Assembly: GCA_030435675.1 (NCBI GenBank)
Contig: CM059624.1
Location: 16,673,769 to 16,737,768, forward strand
Length of the DNA: 64,000 nt
Direction: 5' to 3'
From: Steinernema hermaphroditum
Taxonomy: Eukaryota; Nematoda; Chromadorea; Rhabditida; Steinernematidae
The notes under the pieces are model-generated. The model worked only from the letters and a program-made list of their open reading frames with translations. It did not search any database and had not been told where the DNA came from. This document shows positions 9,961-21,270 of this stretch, one piece after another. The translations under genes were made by a program, and so were the position numbers. The stretch's first letter is position 1, and every line of letters begins with the position of its first letter.

Positions 9961-11290
9961 TGAACAAGGCCCTAACTGTCTCGAATTGAAAGTTTTGCAG
10001 GAAACTAAGATAGTCCACAGGAAATCCAACGAGAGTAGGCGCGTTCGATCAGGCTCGTGCAGTTCTACAAGATCCAATCATAAAAATGCTATGGTACTTT
10101 GGAGCAGGAGGGTCAGATGCAGAACTCTTGGTGTGAACAAGGCCCTATCTGTCTCGAATTGAAAGTTTTGCAGGAAACTAAGATAGTCCACAGTAATCCC
10201 AACGGGAATAGGCGCGTTCGATCAGGCTCGTGCAGTTCTACAAGATGGAATCATAAAAATGCTATGGTACTTTGGAGCAGGAGGGTCAGATGCAGAGCTG
10301 TTGGTGTGAGCAAGGGCCCTGCTGTCTCGAATTGAAAGTTTTGCAGGAAACTAAGATAGTCCACAGGAAATCCAACGAGAGTAGGCGCGTTCGATCAGGC
10401 TCGTGCAGTTCTACAAGATCCAATCATAAAAATGCTATGGTACTTTGGAGCAGGAGGGTCAGATGCAGAGCTGTTGGTGTGAGCAAGGGCCCTGCTGTCT
10501 CGAATTGAAAGTTTTGCAGGAAACTAAGATAGTCCACAGGAAATCCAACGAGAGTAGGCGCGTTCGATCAGGCTCGTGCAGTTCTACAAGATCCAATCAT
10601 AAAAATGCTATGGTACTTTGGAGCAGGAGGGTCGGATGCAGAGCTCTTTGTGTGAGCAAGGGCCCTGCTGTCTCGAATTGAAAGTTTTGCAGGAAACTAA
10701 GATAGTCTACAGTAATCCGAACGGGAATAGGCGCGTTCGATCAGGCTCGTGCAGTTCTACAAGATCCAATCATAAAAATGCTATGGTACTTTGGAGCAGG
10801 AGGGTCAGATGCAGAACTCTTTGCATGAACAAGGCCCTATCTGTCTCGAATTGAAAGTTTTGCAGGAAACTAAGATAGTCCACAGGAAATCCAACGAGAG
10901 TAGGCGCGTTCGATCAGGCTCGTGCAGTTCTACAAGATCCAATCATAAAAATGCTATGGTACTTTGGAGCAGGAGGGTCAGATGCAGAGCTGTTGGTGTG
11001 AGCAAGGGCCCTGCTGTCTCGAATTGAAAGTTTTGCAGGAAACTAAGATAGTCCACAGGAAATCCAACGAGAGTAGGCGCGTTCGATCAGGCTCGTGCAG
11101 TTCTACAAGATCCAATCATAAAAATGCTATGGTACTTTGGAGCAGGAGGGTCAGATGCAGAGCTGTTGGTGTGAGCAAGGGCCCTGCTGTCTCGAATTGA
11201 AAGTTTTGCAGGAAACTAAGATAGTCCGCAGGAAATCCAACGAGAGTAGGCGCGTTCGATCAGGCTCGTGCAGTTCTATAAGATCCAATC

Positions 11291-11312
11291 ATAAAAATTG
11301 GAGCGGAGGGGT
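11291..11312 (+). repeat. Hotspot deletion of about 12 bp
   Basis: AAAAAT joins TGGAGCGGAGGGG directly, so most of GCTATGGTACTT is gone. The GCATAACTC allele follows. The same copy also lacks one G in the next box (AAGGCCCTGC), which makes it one of the shortest monomers. Confidence 0.88.
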
Positions 11313-14300
11313 CAGATGCATAACTCTTTGTATGAACAAGGCCCTGCTGTCTCGAATTGAAAGTTTTGCAGGAAACTAAGATAGTCCACAGGAAATCCAA
11401 CGAGAGTAGGCGCGTTCGATCAGGCTCGTGCAGTTCTACAAGATCCAATCATAAAAATGCTATGGTACTTTGGAGCAGGAGGGTCAGATGCAGAGCTCTT
11501 TGAGTGAGCAAGGGCCTAGCTGTCTCGAATTGAAAGTTTTGCAGGAAACTAAGATAGTCCACAGTAATCCGAACGGGAATAGGCGCGTTCGATCAGGCTC
11601 GTGCAGTTCTACAAGATCCAATCATAAAAATGCTATGGTACTTTGGAGCAGGAGGGTCAGATGCAGAACTCTTTGCATGAACAAGGCCCTATCTGTCTCG
11701 AATTGAAAGTTTTGCAGGAAACTAAGATAGTCCACAGGAAATCCAACGAGAGTAGGCGCGTTCGATCAGGCTCGTGCAGTTCTACAAGATCCAATCATAA
11801 AAATGCTATGGTACTTTGGAGCAGGAGGGTCAGATGCAGAGCTCTTGGTGTGAGCAAGGGCCCTGCTGTCTCGAATTGAAAGTTTTGCAGGAAACTAAGA
11901 TAGTCCACAGGAAATCCAACGAGAGTAGGCGCGTTCGATCAGGCTCGTGCAGTTCTACAAGATCCAATCATAAAAATGCTATGGTACTTTGGAGCAGGAG
12001 GGGTCAGATGCATAACTCTTTGTATGAACAAGGCCCTATCTGTCTCGAATTGAAAGTTTTGCAGGAAACTAAGATAGTCCACAGGAAATCCAACGAGAGT
12101 AGGCGCGTTCGATCAGGCTCGTGCAGTTCTACAAGATCCAATCATAAAAATGCTATGGTACTTTGGAGCAGGAGGGGTCAGATGCAGAACTCTTTGTATG
12201 AACAAGGCCCTATCTGTCTCGAATTGAAAGTTTTGCAGGAAACTAAGATAGTCCACAGGAAATCCAACGGGAATAGGCGCGTTCGATCAGGCTCGTGCAG
12301 TTCTACAAGATGGAATCATAAAAATGCTATGGTACTTTGGAGCAGGAGGGTCAGATGCAGAGCTCTTGGTGTGAGCAAGGGCCCTGCTGTCTCGAATTGA
12401 AAGTTTTGCAGGAAACTAAGATAGTCCACAGGAAATCCAACGAGAGTAGGCGCGTTCGATCAGGCTCGTGCAGTTCTACAAGATCCAATCATAAAAATGA
12501 TATGGTACTTTGGAGCAGGAGGGGTCAGATGCAGAACTCTTTGTATGAACAAGGCCCTAACTGTCTCGAATTGAAAGTTTTGCAGGAAACTAAGATAGTC
12601 CACAGGAAATCCAACGAGAGTAGGCGCGTTCGATCAGGCTCGTGCAGTTCTACAAGATCCAATCATAAAAATGCTATGGTACTTTGGAGCAGGAGGGGTC
12701 AGATGCAGAACTCTTTGCATGAACAAGGCCCTATCTGTCTCGAATTGAAAGTTTTGCAGGAAACTAAGATAGTCCACAGGAAATCCAACGGGAGTAGGCG
12801 CGTTCGATCAGGCTCGTGCAGTTCTACAAGATCCAATCATAAAAATGCTATGGTACTTTGGAGCAGGAGGGTCAGATGCAGAGCTCTTGGTGTGAGCAAG
12901 GGCCCTAGCTGTCTCGAATTGAAAGTTTTGCAGGAAACTAAGATAGTCCACAGGAAATCCAACGAGAGTAGGCGCGTTCGATCAGGCTCGTGCAGTTCTA
13001 CAAGATCCAATCATAAAAATGCTATGGTACTTTGGAGCAGGAGGGTCAGATGCAGAGCTCTTGGTATGAACAAGGGCCCTAGCTGTCTCGAATTGAAAGT
13101 TTTGCAGGAAACTAAGATAGTCCACAGGAAATCCAACGGGAGTAGGCGCGTTCGATCAGGCTCGTGCAGTTCTACAAGATCCAATCATAAAAATGCTATG
13201 GTACTTTGGAGCAGGAGGGTCAGATGCAGAACTCTTTGCATGAACAAGGCCCTATCTGTCTCGAATTGAAAGTTTTGCAGGAAACTAAGATAGTCCACAG
13301 GAAATCCAACGAGAGTAGGCGCGTTCGATCAGGCTCGTGCAGTTCTACAAGATCCAATCATAAAAATGCTATGGTACTTTGGAGCAGGAGGGGTCAGATG
13401 CAGAACTCTTTGTATGAACAAGGCCCTATCTGTCTCGAATTGAAAGTTTTGCAGGAAACTAAGATAGTCCACAGGAAATCCAACGGGAATAGGCGCGTTC
13501 GATCAGGCTCGTGCAGTTCTACAAGATGGAATCATAAAAATGCTATGGTACTTTGGAGCAGGAGGGTCAGATGCAGAGCTCTTGGTGTGAGCAAGGGCCC
13601 TAGCTGTCTCGAATTGAAAGTTTTGCAGGAAACTAAGATAGTCCACAGGAAATCCAACGGGAGTAGGCGCGTTCGATCAGGCTCGTGCAGTTCTACAAGA
13701 TCCAATCATAAAAATGCTATGGTACTTTGGAGCAGGAGGGGTCAGATGCAGAACTCTTTGTATGAACAAGGCCCTATCTGTCTCGAATTGAAAGTTTTGC
13801 AGGAAACTAAGATAGTCCACAGGAAATCCAACGAGAGTAGGCGCGTTCGATCAGGCTCGTGCAGTTCTACAAGATCCAATCATAAAAATGCTATGGTACT
13901 TTGGAGCAGGAGGGTCAGATGCAGAACTCTTTGCATGAACAAGGCCCTATCTGTCTCGAATTGAAAGTTTTGCAGGAAACTAAGATAGTCCACAGGAAAT
14001 CCAACGAGAGTAGGCGCGTTCGATCAGGCTCGTGCAGTTCTACAAGATCCAATCATAAAAATGCTATGGTACTTTGGAGCAGGAGGGTCAGATGCAGAGC
14101 TCTTTGTATGAACAAGGGCCCTAGCTGTCTCGAATTGAAAGTTTTGCAGGAAACTAAGATAGTCCACAGGAAATCCAACGAGAGTAGGCGCGTTCGATCA
14201 GGCTCGTGCAGTTCTACAAGATCGAATCATAAAAATGCTATGGTACTTTGGAGCAGGAGGGTCAGATGCAGAGCTCTTGGTGTGAGCAAGGGCCCTGCTG

Positions 14301-14924
14301 TCTCGAATTGAAAGTTTTGCAGGAAACTAAGATAGTCCACAGGAAATCCAACGAGAGTAGGCGCGTTCGATCAGGCTCGTGCAGTTCTACAAGATCCAAT
14401 CATAAAAATGCTATGGTGCTTTGGAGCAGGAGGGTCAGATGCAGAACTCTTTGTATGAACAAGGCCCTAACTGTCTCGAATTGAAAGTTTTGCAGGAAAC
14501 TAAGATAGTCCACAGGAAATCCAACGGGAATAGGCGCGTTCGATCAGGCTCGTGCAGTTCTACAAGATCCAATCATAAAAATGCTATGGTACTTTGGAGC
14601 AGGAGGGTCAGATGCAGAGCTCTTGGTGTGAGCAAGGGCCCTAGCTGTCTCGAATTGAAAGTTTTGCAGGAAACTAAGATAGTCCACAGGAAATCCAACG
14701 GGAATAGGCGCGTTCGATCAGGCTCGTGCAGTTCTACAAGATCCAATCATAAAAATGCTATGGTACTTTGGAGCAGGAGGGTCAGATGCAGAGCTCTTGG
14801 TGTGAGCAAGGGCCCTAGCTGTCTCGAATTGAAAGTTTTGCAGGAAACTAAGATAGTCCACAGGAAATCCAACGGGAATAGGCGCGTTCGATCAGGCTCG
14901 TGCAGTTCTACAAGATCCAATCAT

Positions 14925-14950
14925 AAAAATGTATGGTTATGGTACTTTGG
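14925..14950 (+). repeat. Hotspot insertion of 5 bp
   Basis: The copy reads AAAAATGTATGGTTATGGTAC. TATGG is present twice, so this looks like a small tandem duplication at the hotspot. It carries GCAGAACTC, an exception to the GCATAACTC linkage. Confidence 0.85.
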
Positions 14951-16329
14951 AGCAGGAGGGTCAGATGCAGAACTCTTTGTATGAACAAGGCCCTATCTGT
15001 CTCGAATTGAAAGTTTTGCAGGAAACTAAGATAGTCCACAGGAAATCCAACGAGAATAGGCGCGTTCGATCAGGCTCGTGCAGTTCTACAAGATGGAATC
15101 ATAAAAATGCTATGGTACTTTGGAGCAGGAGGGTCAGATGCAGAACTCTTTGCATGAACAAGGCCCTATCTGTCTCGAATTGAAAGTTTTGCAGGAAACT
15201 AAGATAGTCCACAGTAATCCAACGGGAATAGGCGCGTTCGATCAGGCTCGTGCAGTTCTACAAGATCCAATCATAAAAATGCTATGGTACTTTGGAGCAG
15301 GAGGGTCAGATGCAGAACTCTTTGCATGAACAAGGCCCTATCTGTCTCGAATTGAAAGTTTTGCAGGAAACTAAGATAGTCCACAGGAAATCCAACGAGA
15401 GTAGGCGCGTTCGATCAGGCTCGTGCAGTTCTACAAGATCCAATCATAAAAATGATATGGTACTTTGGAGCAGGAGGGGTCAGATGCAGAACTCTTTGTA
15501 TGAACAAGGCCCTAACTGTCTCGAATTGAAAGTTTTGCAGGAAACTAAGATAGTCCACAGGAAATCCAACGGGAATAGGCGCGTTCGATCAGGCTCGTGC
15601 AGTTCTACAAGATCCAATCATAAAAATGCTATGGTACTTTGGAGCAGGAGGGTCAGATGCAGAACTCTTTGCATGAACAAGGCCCTATCTGTCTCGAATT
15701 GAAAGTTTTGCAGGAAACTAAGATAGTCCACAGGAAATCCAACGAGAATAGGCGCGTTCGATCAGGCTCGTGCAGTTCTACAAGATCCAATCATAAAAAT
15801 GCTATGGTACTTTGGAGCAGGAGGGTCAGATGCAGAACTCTTTGCATGAACAAGGCCCTATCTGTCTCGAATTGAAAGTTTTGCAGGAAACTAAGATAGT
15901 CCACAGTAAATCCAACGTGAGTAGGCGCGTTCGATCAGGCTCGTGCAGTTCTACAAGATCCAATCATAAAAATGCTATGGTACTTTGGAGCAGGAGGGTC
16001 AGATGCAGAGCTCTTGGTGTGAGCAAGGGCCCTAGCTGTCTCGAATTGAAAGTTTTGCAGGAAACTAAGATAGTCCACAGTAATCCCAACGGGAATAGGC
16101 GCGTTCGATCAGGCTCGTGCAGTTCTACAAGATCCAATCATAAAAATGCTATGGTACTTTGGAGCAGGAGGGTCAGATGCAGAACTCTTTGCATGAACAA
16201 GGCCCTATCTGTCTCGAATTGAAAGTTTTGCAGGAAACTAAGATAGTCCACAGTAATCCGAACGGGAATAGGCGCGTTCGATCAGGCTCGTGCAGTTCTA
16301 CAAGATGGAATCATAAAAATGATATGGTA

Positions 16330-18040
16330 CTTTGGAGCAGGAGGGTCAGATGCAGAGCTCTTGGTGTGAGCAAGGGCCCTGCTGTCTCGAATTGAAAGTT
16401 TTGCAGGAAACTAAGGTAGTCCACAGGAAATCCAACGAGAGTAGGGGCGTTCGATCAGGCTCGTGCAGTTCTACAAGATCCAATCATAAAAATCGGAGCG
16501 GAGGGGTCAGATGCATAACTCTTTGTATGAACAAGGCCCTAACTGTCTCGAATTGAAAGTTTTGCAGGAAACTAAGATAGTCCACAGTAATCTGAACGGG
16601 AATAGGCGCGTTCGATCAGGCTCGTGCAGTTCTACAAGATGGAATCATAAAAATGATATGGTACTTTGGAGCAGGAGGGTCAGATGCAGAACTCTTTGCA
16701 TGAACAAGGCCCTATCTGTCTCGAATTGAAAGTTTTGCAGGAAACTAAGATAGTCCACAGTAAATCCAACGTGAGTAGGCGCGTTCGATCAGGCTCGTGC
16801 AGTTCTACAAGATCCAATCATAAAAATGCTATGGTACTTTGGAGCAGGAGGGTCAGATGCAGAACTCTTTGCATGAACAAGGCCCTATCTGTCTCGAATT
16901 GAAAGTTTTGCAGGAAACTAAGATAGTCCACAGTAATCCCAACGGGAATAGGCGCGTTCGATCAGGCTCGTGCAGTTCTACAAGATCCAATCATAAAAAT
17001 GCTATGGTACTTTGGAGCAGGAGGGTCAGATGCAGAACTCTTTGCATGAACAAGGCCCTATCTGTCTCGAATTGAAAGTTTTGCAGGAAACTAAGATAGT
17101 CCACAGTAATCCGAACGGGAATAGGCGCGTTCGATCAGGCTCGTGCAGTTCTACAAGATGGAATCATAAAAATGATATGGTACTTTGGAGCAGGAGGGTC
17201 AGATGCAGAGCTCTTGGTGTGAGCAAGGGCCCTGCTGTCTCGAATTGAAAGTTTTGCAGGAAACTAAGGTAGTCCACAGGAAATCCAACGAGAGTAGGGG
17301 CGTTCGATCAGGCTCGTGCAGTTCTACAAGATCCAATCATAAAAATCGGAGCGGAGGGGTCAGATGCATAACTCTTTGTATGAACAAGGCCCTAACTGTC
17401 TCGAATTGAAAGTTTTGCAGGAAACTAAGATAGTCCACAGTAATCCGAACGGGAATAGGCGCGTTCGATCAGGCTCGTGCAGTTCTACAAGATGGAATCA
17501 TAAAAATGATATGGTACTTTGGAGCAGGAGGGTCAGATGCAGAACTCTTTGCATGAACAAGGCCCTATCTGTCTCGAATTGAAAGTTTTGCAGGAAACTA
17601 AGATAGTCCACAGTAATCCGAACGGGAATAGGCGCGTTCGATCAGGCTCGTGCAGTTCTACAAGATGGAATCATAAAAATGATATGGTACTTTGGAGCAG
17701 GAGGGTCAGATGCAGAGCTCTTGCTGTGAGCAAGGGCCCTGCTGTCTCGAATTGAAAGTTTTGCAGGAAACTAAGGTAGTCCACAGGAAATCCAACGAGA
17801 GTAGGGGCGTTCGATCAGGCTCGTGCAGTTCTACAAGATCCAATCATAAAAATCTTGGAGCAGGAGGGGTCAGATGCATAACTCTTTGTATGAACAAGGC
17901 CCTAACTGTCTCGAATTGAAAGTTTTGCAGGAAACTAAGATAGTCCACAGTAATCCGAACGGGAATAGGCGCGTTCGATCAGGCTCGTGCAGTTCTACAA
18001 GATGGAATCATAAAAATGATATGGTACTTTGGAGGAGGAG
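16330..18040. repeat. 5-monomer higher-order unit, about 853 bp (zone B)
   Basis: A five-type cycle repeats. It runs: a GAGCTCTTGG copy with CTAAGGTAGTCC and GAGTAGGGGCG; a shortened AAAAATCGGAGCGGAGGGG copy with GCATAACTC; a GCAGAACTC copy with GTAAATCCAACGTGAG; a GTAATCCCAACGGG copy; and a GTAATCCGAACGG copy with AAGATGG and GATATGG. GTAGGGGCG lies at 16441 and 17294, 853 bp apart, which is 5 x 173 minus the 12-bp hotspot loss. It recurs at 17801 and 18273, about three units apart, so the cycle then shortens. Confidence 0.75.
17850..17872 (+). repeat. Hotspot deletion variant AAAAATCTTGGAGCAGG
   Basis: About 10 bases of GCTATGGTACTTTGG are missing, leaving CTTGG before AGCAGGAGGGG and GCATAACTC. 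The same junction appears near 49512 in zone C, 31.7 kb away. Confidence 0.85.
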
Positions 18041-18171
18041 GGTCAGATGCAGAACTCTTTGCATGAACAAGGCCCTATCTGTCTCGAATTGAAAGTTTTG
18101 CAGGAAACTAAGATAGTCCACAGTAAATCCAACGAGAGTAGGCGCGTTCGATCAGGCTCGTGCAGTTCTAC

Positions 18172-18190
18172 AAGATCCAAGATGCAGAGC
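18172..18190 (+). repeat. 38-bp deletion monomer
   Basis: AGATCCAA is joined directly to GATGCAGAGCTC, so 38 bases from TCATAAAAAT to GGGTCA are missing. The copy is about 135 bp long, the shortest in the window. The junction shows almost no microhomology (a single A). The loss spans the whole hotspot region. Confidence 0.9.
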
Positions 18191-18670
18191 TCTTGCTGTG
18201 AGCAAGGGCCCTGCTGTCTCGAATTGAAAGTTTTGCAGGAAACTAAGGTAGTCCACAGGAAATCCAACGAGAGTAGGGGCGTTCGATCAGGCTCGTGCAG
18301 TTCTACAAGATCCAATCATAAAAATCGGAGCGGAGGGGTCAGATGCATAACTCTTTGTATGAACAAGGCCCTAACTGTCTCGAATTGAAAGTTTTGCAGG
18401 AAACTAAGATAGTCCACAGTAATCCGAACGGGAATAGGCGCGTTCGATCAGGCTCGTGCAGTTCTACAAGATGGAATCATAAAAATGATATGGTACTTTG
18501 GAGGAGGAGGGTCAGATGCAGAACTCTTTGCATGAACAAGGCCCTATCTGTCTCGAATTGAAAGTTTTGCAGGAAACTAAGATAGTCCACAGTAAATCCA
18601 ACGAGAGTAGGCGCGTTCGATCAGGCTCGTGCAGTTCTACAAGATCCAATCATAAAAATGCTATGGTACT

Positions 18671-19190
18671 TTGGAGCAGGAGGGTCAGATGCAGAACTCT
18701 TTGCATGAACAAGGCCCTATCTGTCTCGAATTGAAAGTTTTGCAGGAAACTAAGATAGTCCACAGTAAATCCAACGTGAGTAGGCGCGTTCGATCAGGCT
18801 CGTGCAGTTCTACAAGATCCAATCATAAAAATGCTATGGTACTTTGGAGCAGGAGGGTCAGATGCAGAACTCTTTGCATGAACAAGGCCCTATCTGTCTC
18901 GAATTGAAAGTTTTGCAGGAAACTAAGATAGTCCACAGTAAATCCAACGTGAGTAGGCGCGTTCGATCAGGCTCGTGCAGTTCTACAAGATCCAATCATA
19001 AAAATGCTATGGTACTTTGGAGCAGGAGGGTCAGATGCAGAACTCTTTGCATGAACAAGGCCCTATCTGTCTCGAATTGAAAGTTTTGCAGGAAACTAAG
19101 ATAGTCCACAGTAAATCCAACGTGAGTAGGCGCGTTCGATCAGGCTCGTGCAGTTCTACAAGATCCAATCATAAAAATGCTATGGTACTT
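18671..19190. repeat. Run of three identical monomers
   Basis: Three successive copies at 173-bp spacing (from about 18671, 18844 and 19017) all carry GCAGAACTC, TTTGCATGAAC and GTAAATCCAACGTGAG, with no difference that I can see. Identity between neighbours suggests recent local amplification. Confidence 0.75.
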
Positions 19191-20750
19191 TGGAGCAGGA
19201 GGGTCAGATGCAGAGCTCTTTGTGTGAACAAGGGCCCTATCTGTCTCGAATTGAAAGTTTTGCAGGAAACTAAGATAGTCCACAGTAAATCCAACGGGAA
19301 TAGGCGCGTTCGATCAGGCTCGTGCAGTTCTACAAGATCCAATCATAAAAATGCTATGGTACTTTGGAGCAGGAGGGTCAGATGCAGAACTCTTTGCATG
19401 AACAAGGCCCTATCTGTCTCGAATTGAAAGTTTTGCAGGAAACTAAGATAGTCCACAGTAAATCCAACGTGAGTAGGCGCGTTCGATCAGGCTCGTGCAG
19501 TTCTACAAGATCCAATCATAAAAATGCTATGGTACTTTGGAGCAGGAGGGTCAGATGCAGAACTCTTTGTATGAACAAGGCCCTATCTGTCTCGAATTGA
19601 AAGTTTTGCAGGAAACTAAGATAGTCCACAGTAATCCCAACGGGAATAGGCGCGTTCGATCAGGCTCGTGCAGTTCTACAAGATCCAATCATAAAAATGC
19701 TATGGTACTTTGGAGCAGGAGGGTCAGATGCAGAACTCTTTGTATGAACAAGGGCCCTATCTGTCTCGAATTGAAAGTTTTGCAGGAAACTAAGATAGTC
19801 CACAGTAAATCCAACGGGAATAGGCGCGTTCGATCAGGCTCGTGCAGTTCTACAAGATCCAATCATAAAAATGCTATGGTACTTTGGAGCAGGAGGGTCA
19901 GATGCAGAACTCTTTGCATGAACAAGGGCCCTATCTGTCTCGAATTGAAAGTTTTGCAGGAAACTAAGATAGTCCACAGTAAATCCAACGGGAGTAGGCG
20001 CGTTCGATCAGGCTCGTGCAGTTCTACAAGATCCAATCATAAAAATGCTATGGTACTTTGGAGCAGGAGGGTCAGATGCAGAGCTCTTTGTGTGAACAAG
20101 GGCCCTAGCTGTCTCGAATTGAAAGTTTTGCAGGAAACTAAGATAGTCCACAGTAAATCCAACGGGAGTAGGCGCGTTCGATCAGGCTCGTGCAGTTCTA
20201 CAAGATCCAATCATAAAAATGCTATGGTACTTTGGAGCAGGAGGGTCAGATGCAGAACTCTTTGCATGAACAAGGCCCTATCTGTCTCGAATTGAAAGTT
20301 TTGCAGGAAACTAAGATAGTCCACAGTAAATCCAACGGGAATAGGCGCGTTCGATCAGGCTCGTGCAGTTCTACAAGATCCAATCATAAAAATGCTATGG
20401 TACTTTGGAGCAGGAGGGTCAGATGCAGAACTCTTTGCATGAACAAGGCCCTATCTGTCTCGAATTGAAAGTTTTGCAGGAAACTAAGATAGTCCACAGT
20501 AATCCGAACGGGAATAGGCGCGTTCGATCAGGCTCGTGCAGTTCTACAAGATGGAATCATAAAAATGATATGGTACTTTGGAGCAGGAGGGTCAGATGCA
20601 GAACTCTTTGCATGAACAAGGCCCTATCTGTCTCGAATTGAAAGTTTTGCAGGAAACTAAGATAGTCCACAGTAAATCCAACGAGAGTAGGCGCGTTCGA
20701 TCAGGCTCGTGCAGTTCTACAAGATCCAATCATAAAAATGCTATGGTACT

Positions 20751-21270
20751 TTGGAGCAGGAGGGTCAGATGCAGAACTCTTTGCATGAACAAGGCCCTAT
20801 CTGTCTCGAATTGAAAGTTTTGCAGGAAACTAAGATAGTCCACAGTAAATCCAACGGGAATAGGCGCGTTCGATCAGGCTCGTGCAGTTCTACAAGATCC
20901 AATCATAAAAATGCTATGGTACTTTGGAGCAGGAGGGTCAGATGCAGAACTCTTTGCATGAACAAGGCCCTATCTGTCTCGAATTGAAAGTTTTGCAGGA
21001 AACTAAGATAGTCCACAGTAAATCCAACGGGAATAGGCGCGTTCGATCAGGCTCGTGCAGTTCTACAAGATCCAATCATAAAAATGCTATGGTACTTTGG
21101 AGCAGGAGGGTCAGATGCAGAACTCTTTGCATGAACAAGGCCCTATCTGTCTCGAATTGAAAGTTTTGCAGGAAACTAAGATAGTCCACAGTAAATCCAA
21201 CGGGAATAGGCGCGTTCGATCAGGCTCGTGCAGTTCTACAAGATCCAATCATAAAAATGCTATGGTACTT
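20751..21270. repeat. Run of three identical monomers
   Basis: Three successive 173-bp copies (from about 20751, 20924 and 21097) carry GCAGAACTC, TTTGCATGAAC and GTAAATCCAACGGGAA and appear identical. The next copy differs in the last box (GGGAG for GGGAA). Confidence 0.75.

Larger units (their letters stand above)
1..15900. repeat. Zone A of the array: GGAAATCC-type monomers
   Basis: Most copies carry ACAGGAAATCCAACGAGAGTAGG, with scattered copies carrying AGTAATCCCAACGGGAATAGG or AGTAATCCGAACGG. Extra-G copies (GAGGGGTCAG) and the GCATAACTC allele are frequent, as is GTTCTATAAG in place of GTTCTACAAG. Multi-monomer duplications can be followed by rare markers (entries below). The right limit, near 15.9 kb, is where AGTAAATCC copies become common, so it is a transition rather than a junction. 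It contains no gene. Confidence 0.8.

Noticed and set aside
18043..18315. Minus-strand open frames of 62-90 codons
   Set aside because: They are the reverse strand of the same repeat and appear only where an indel shifts the frame.
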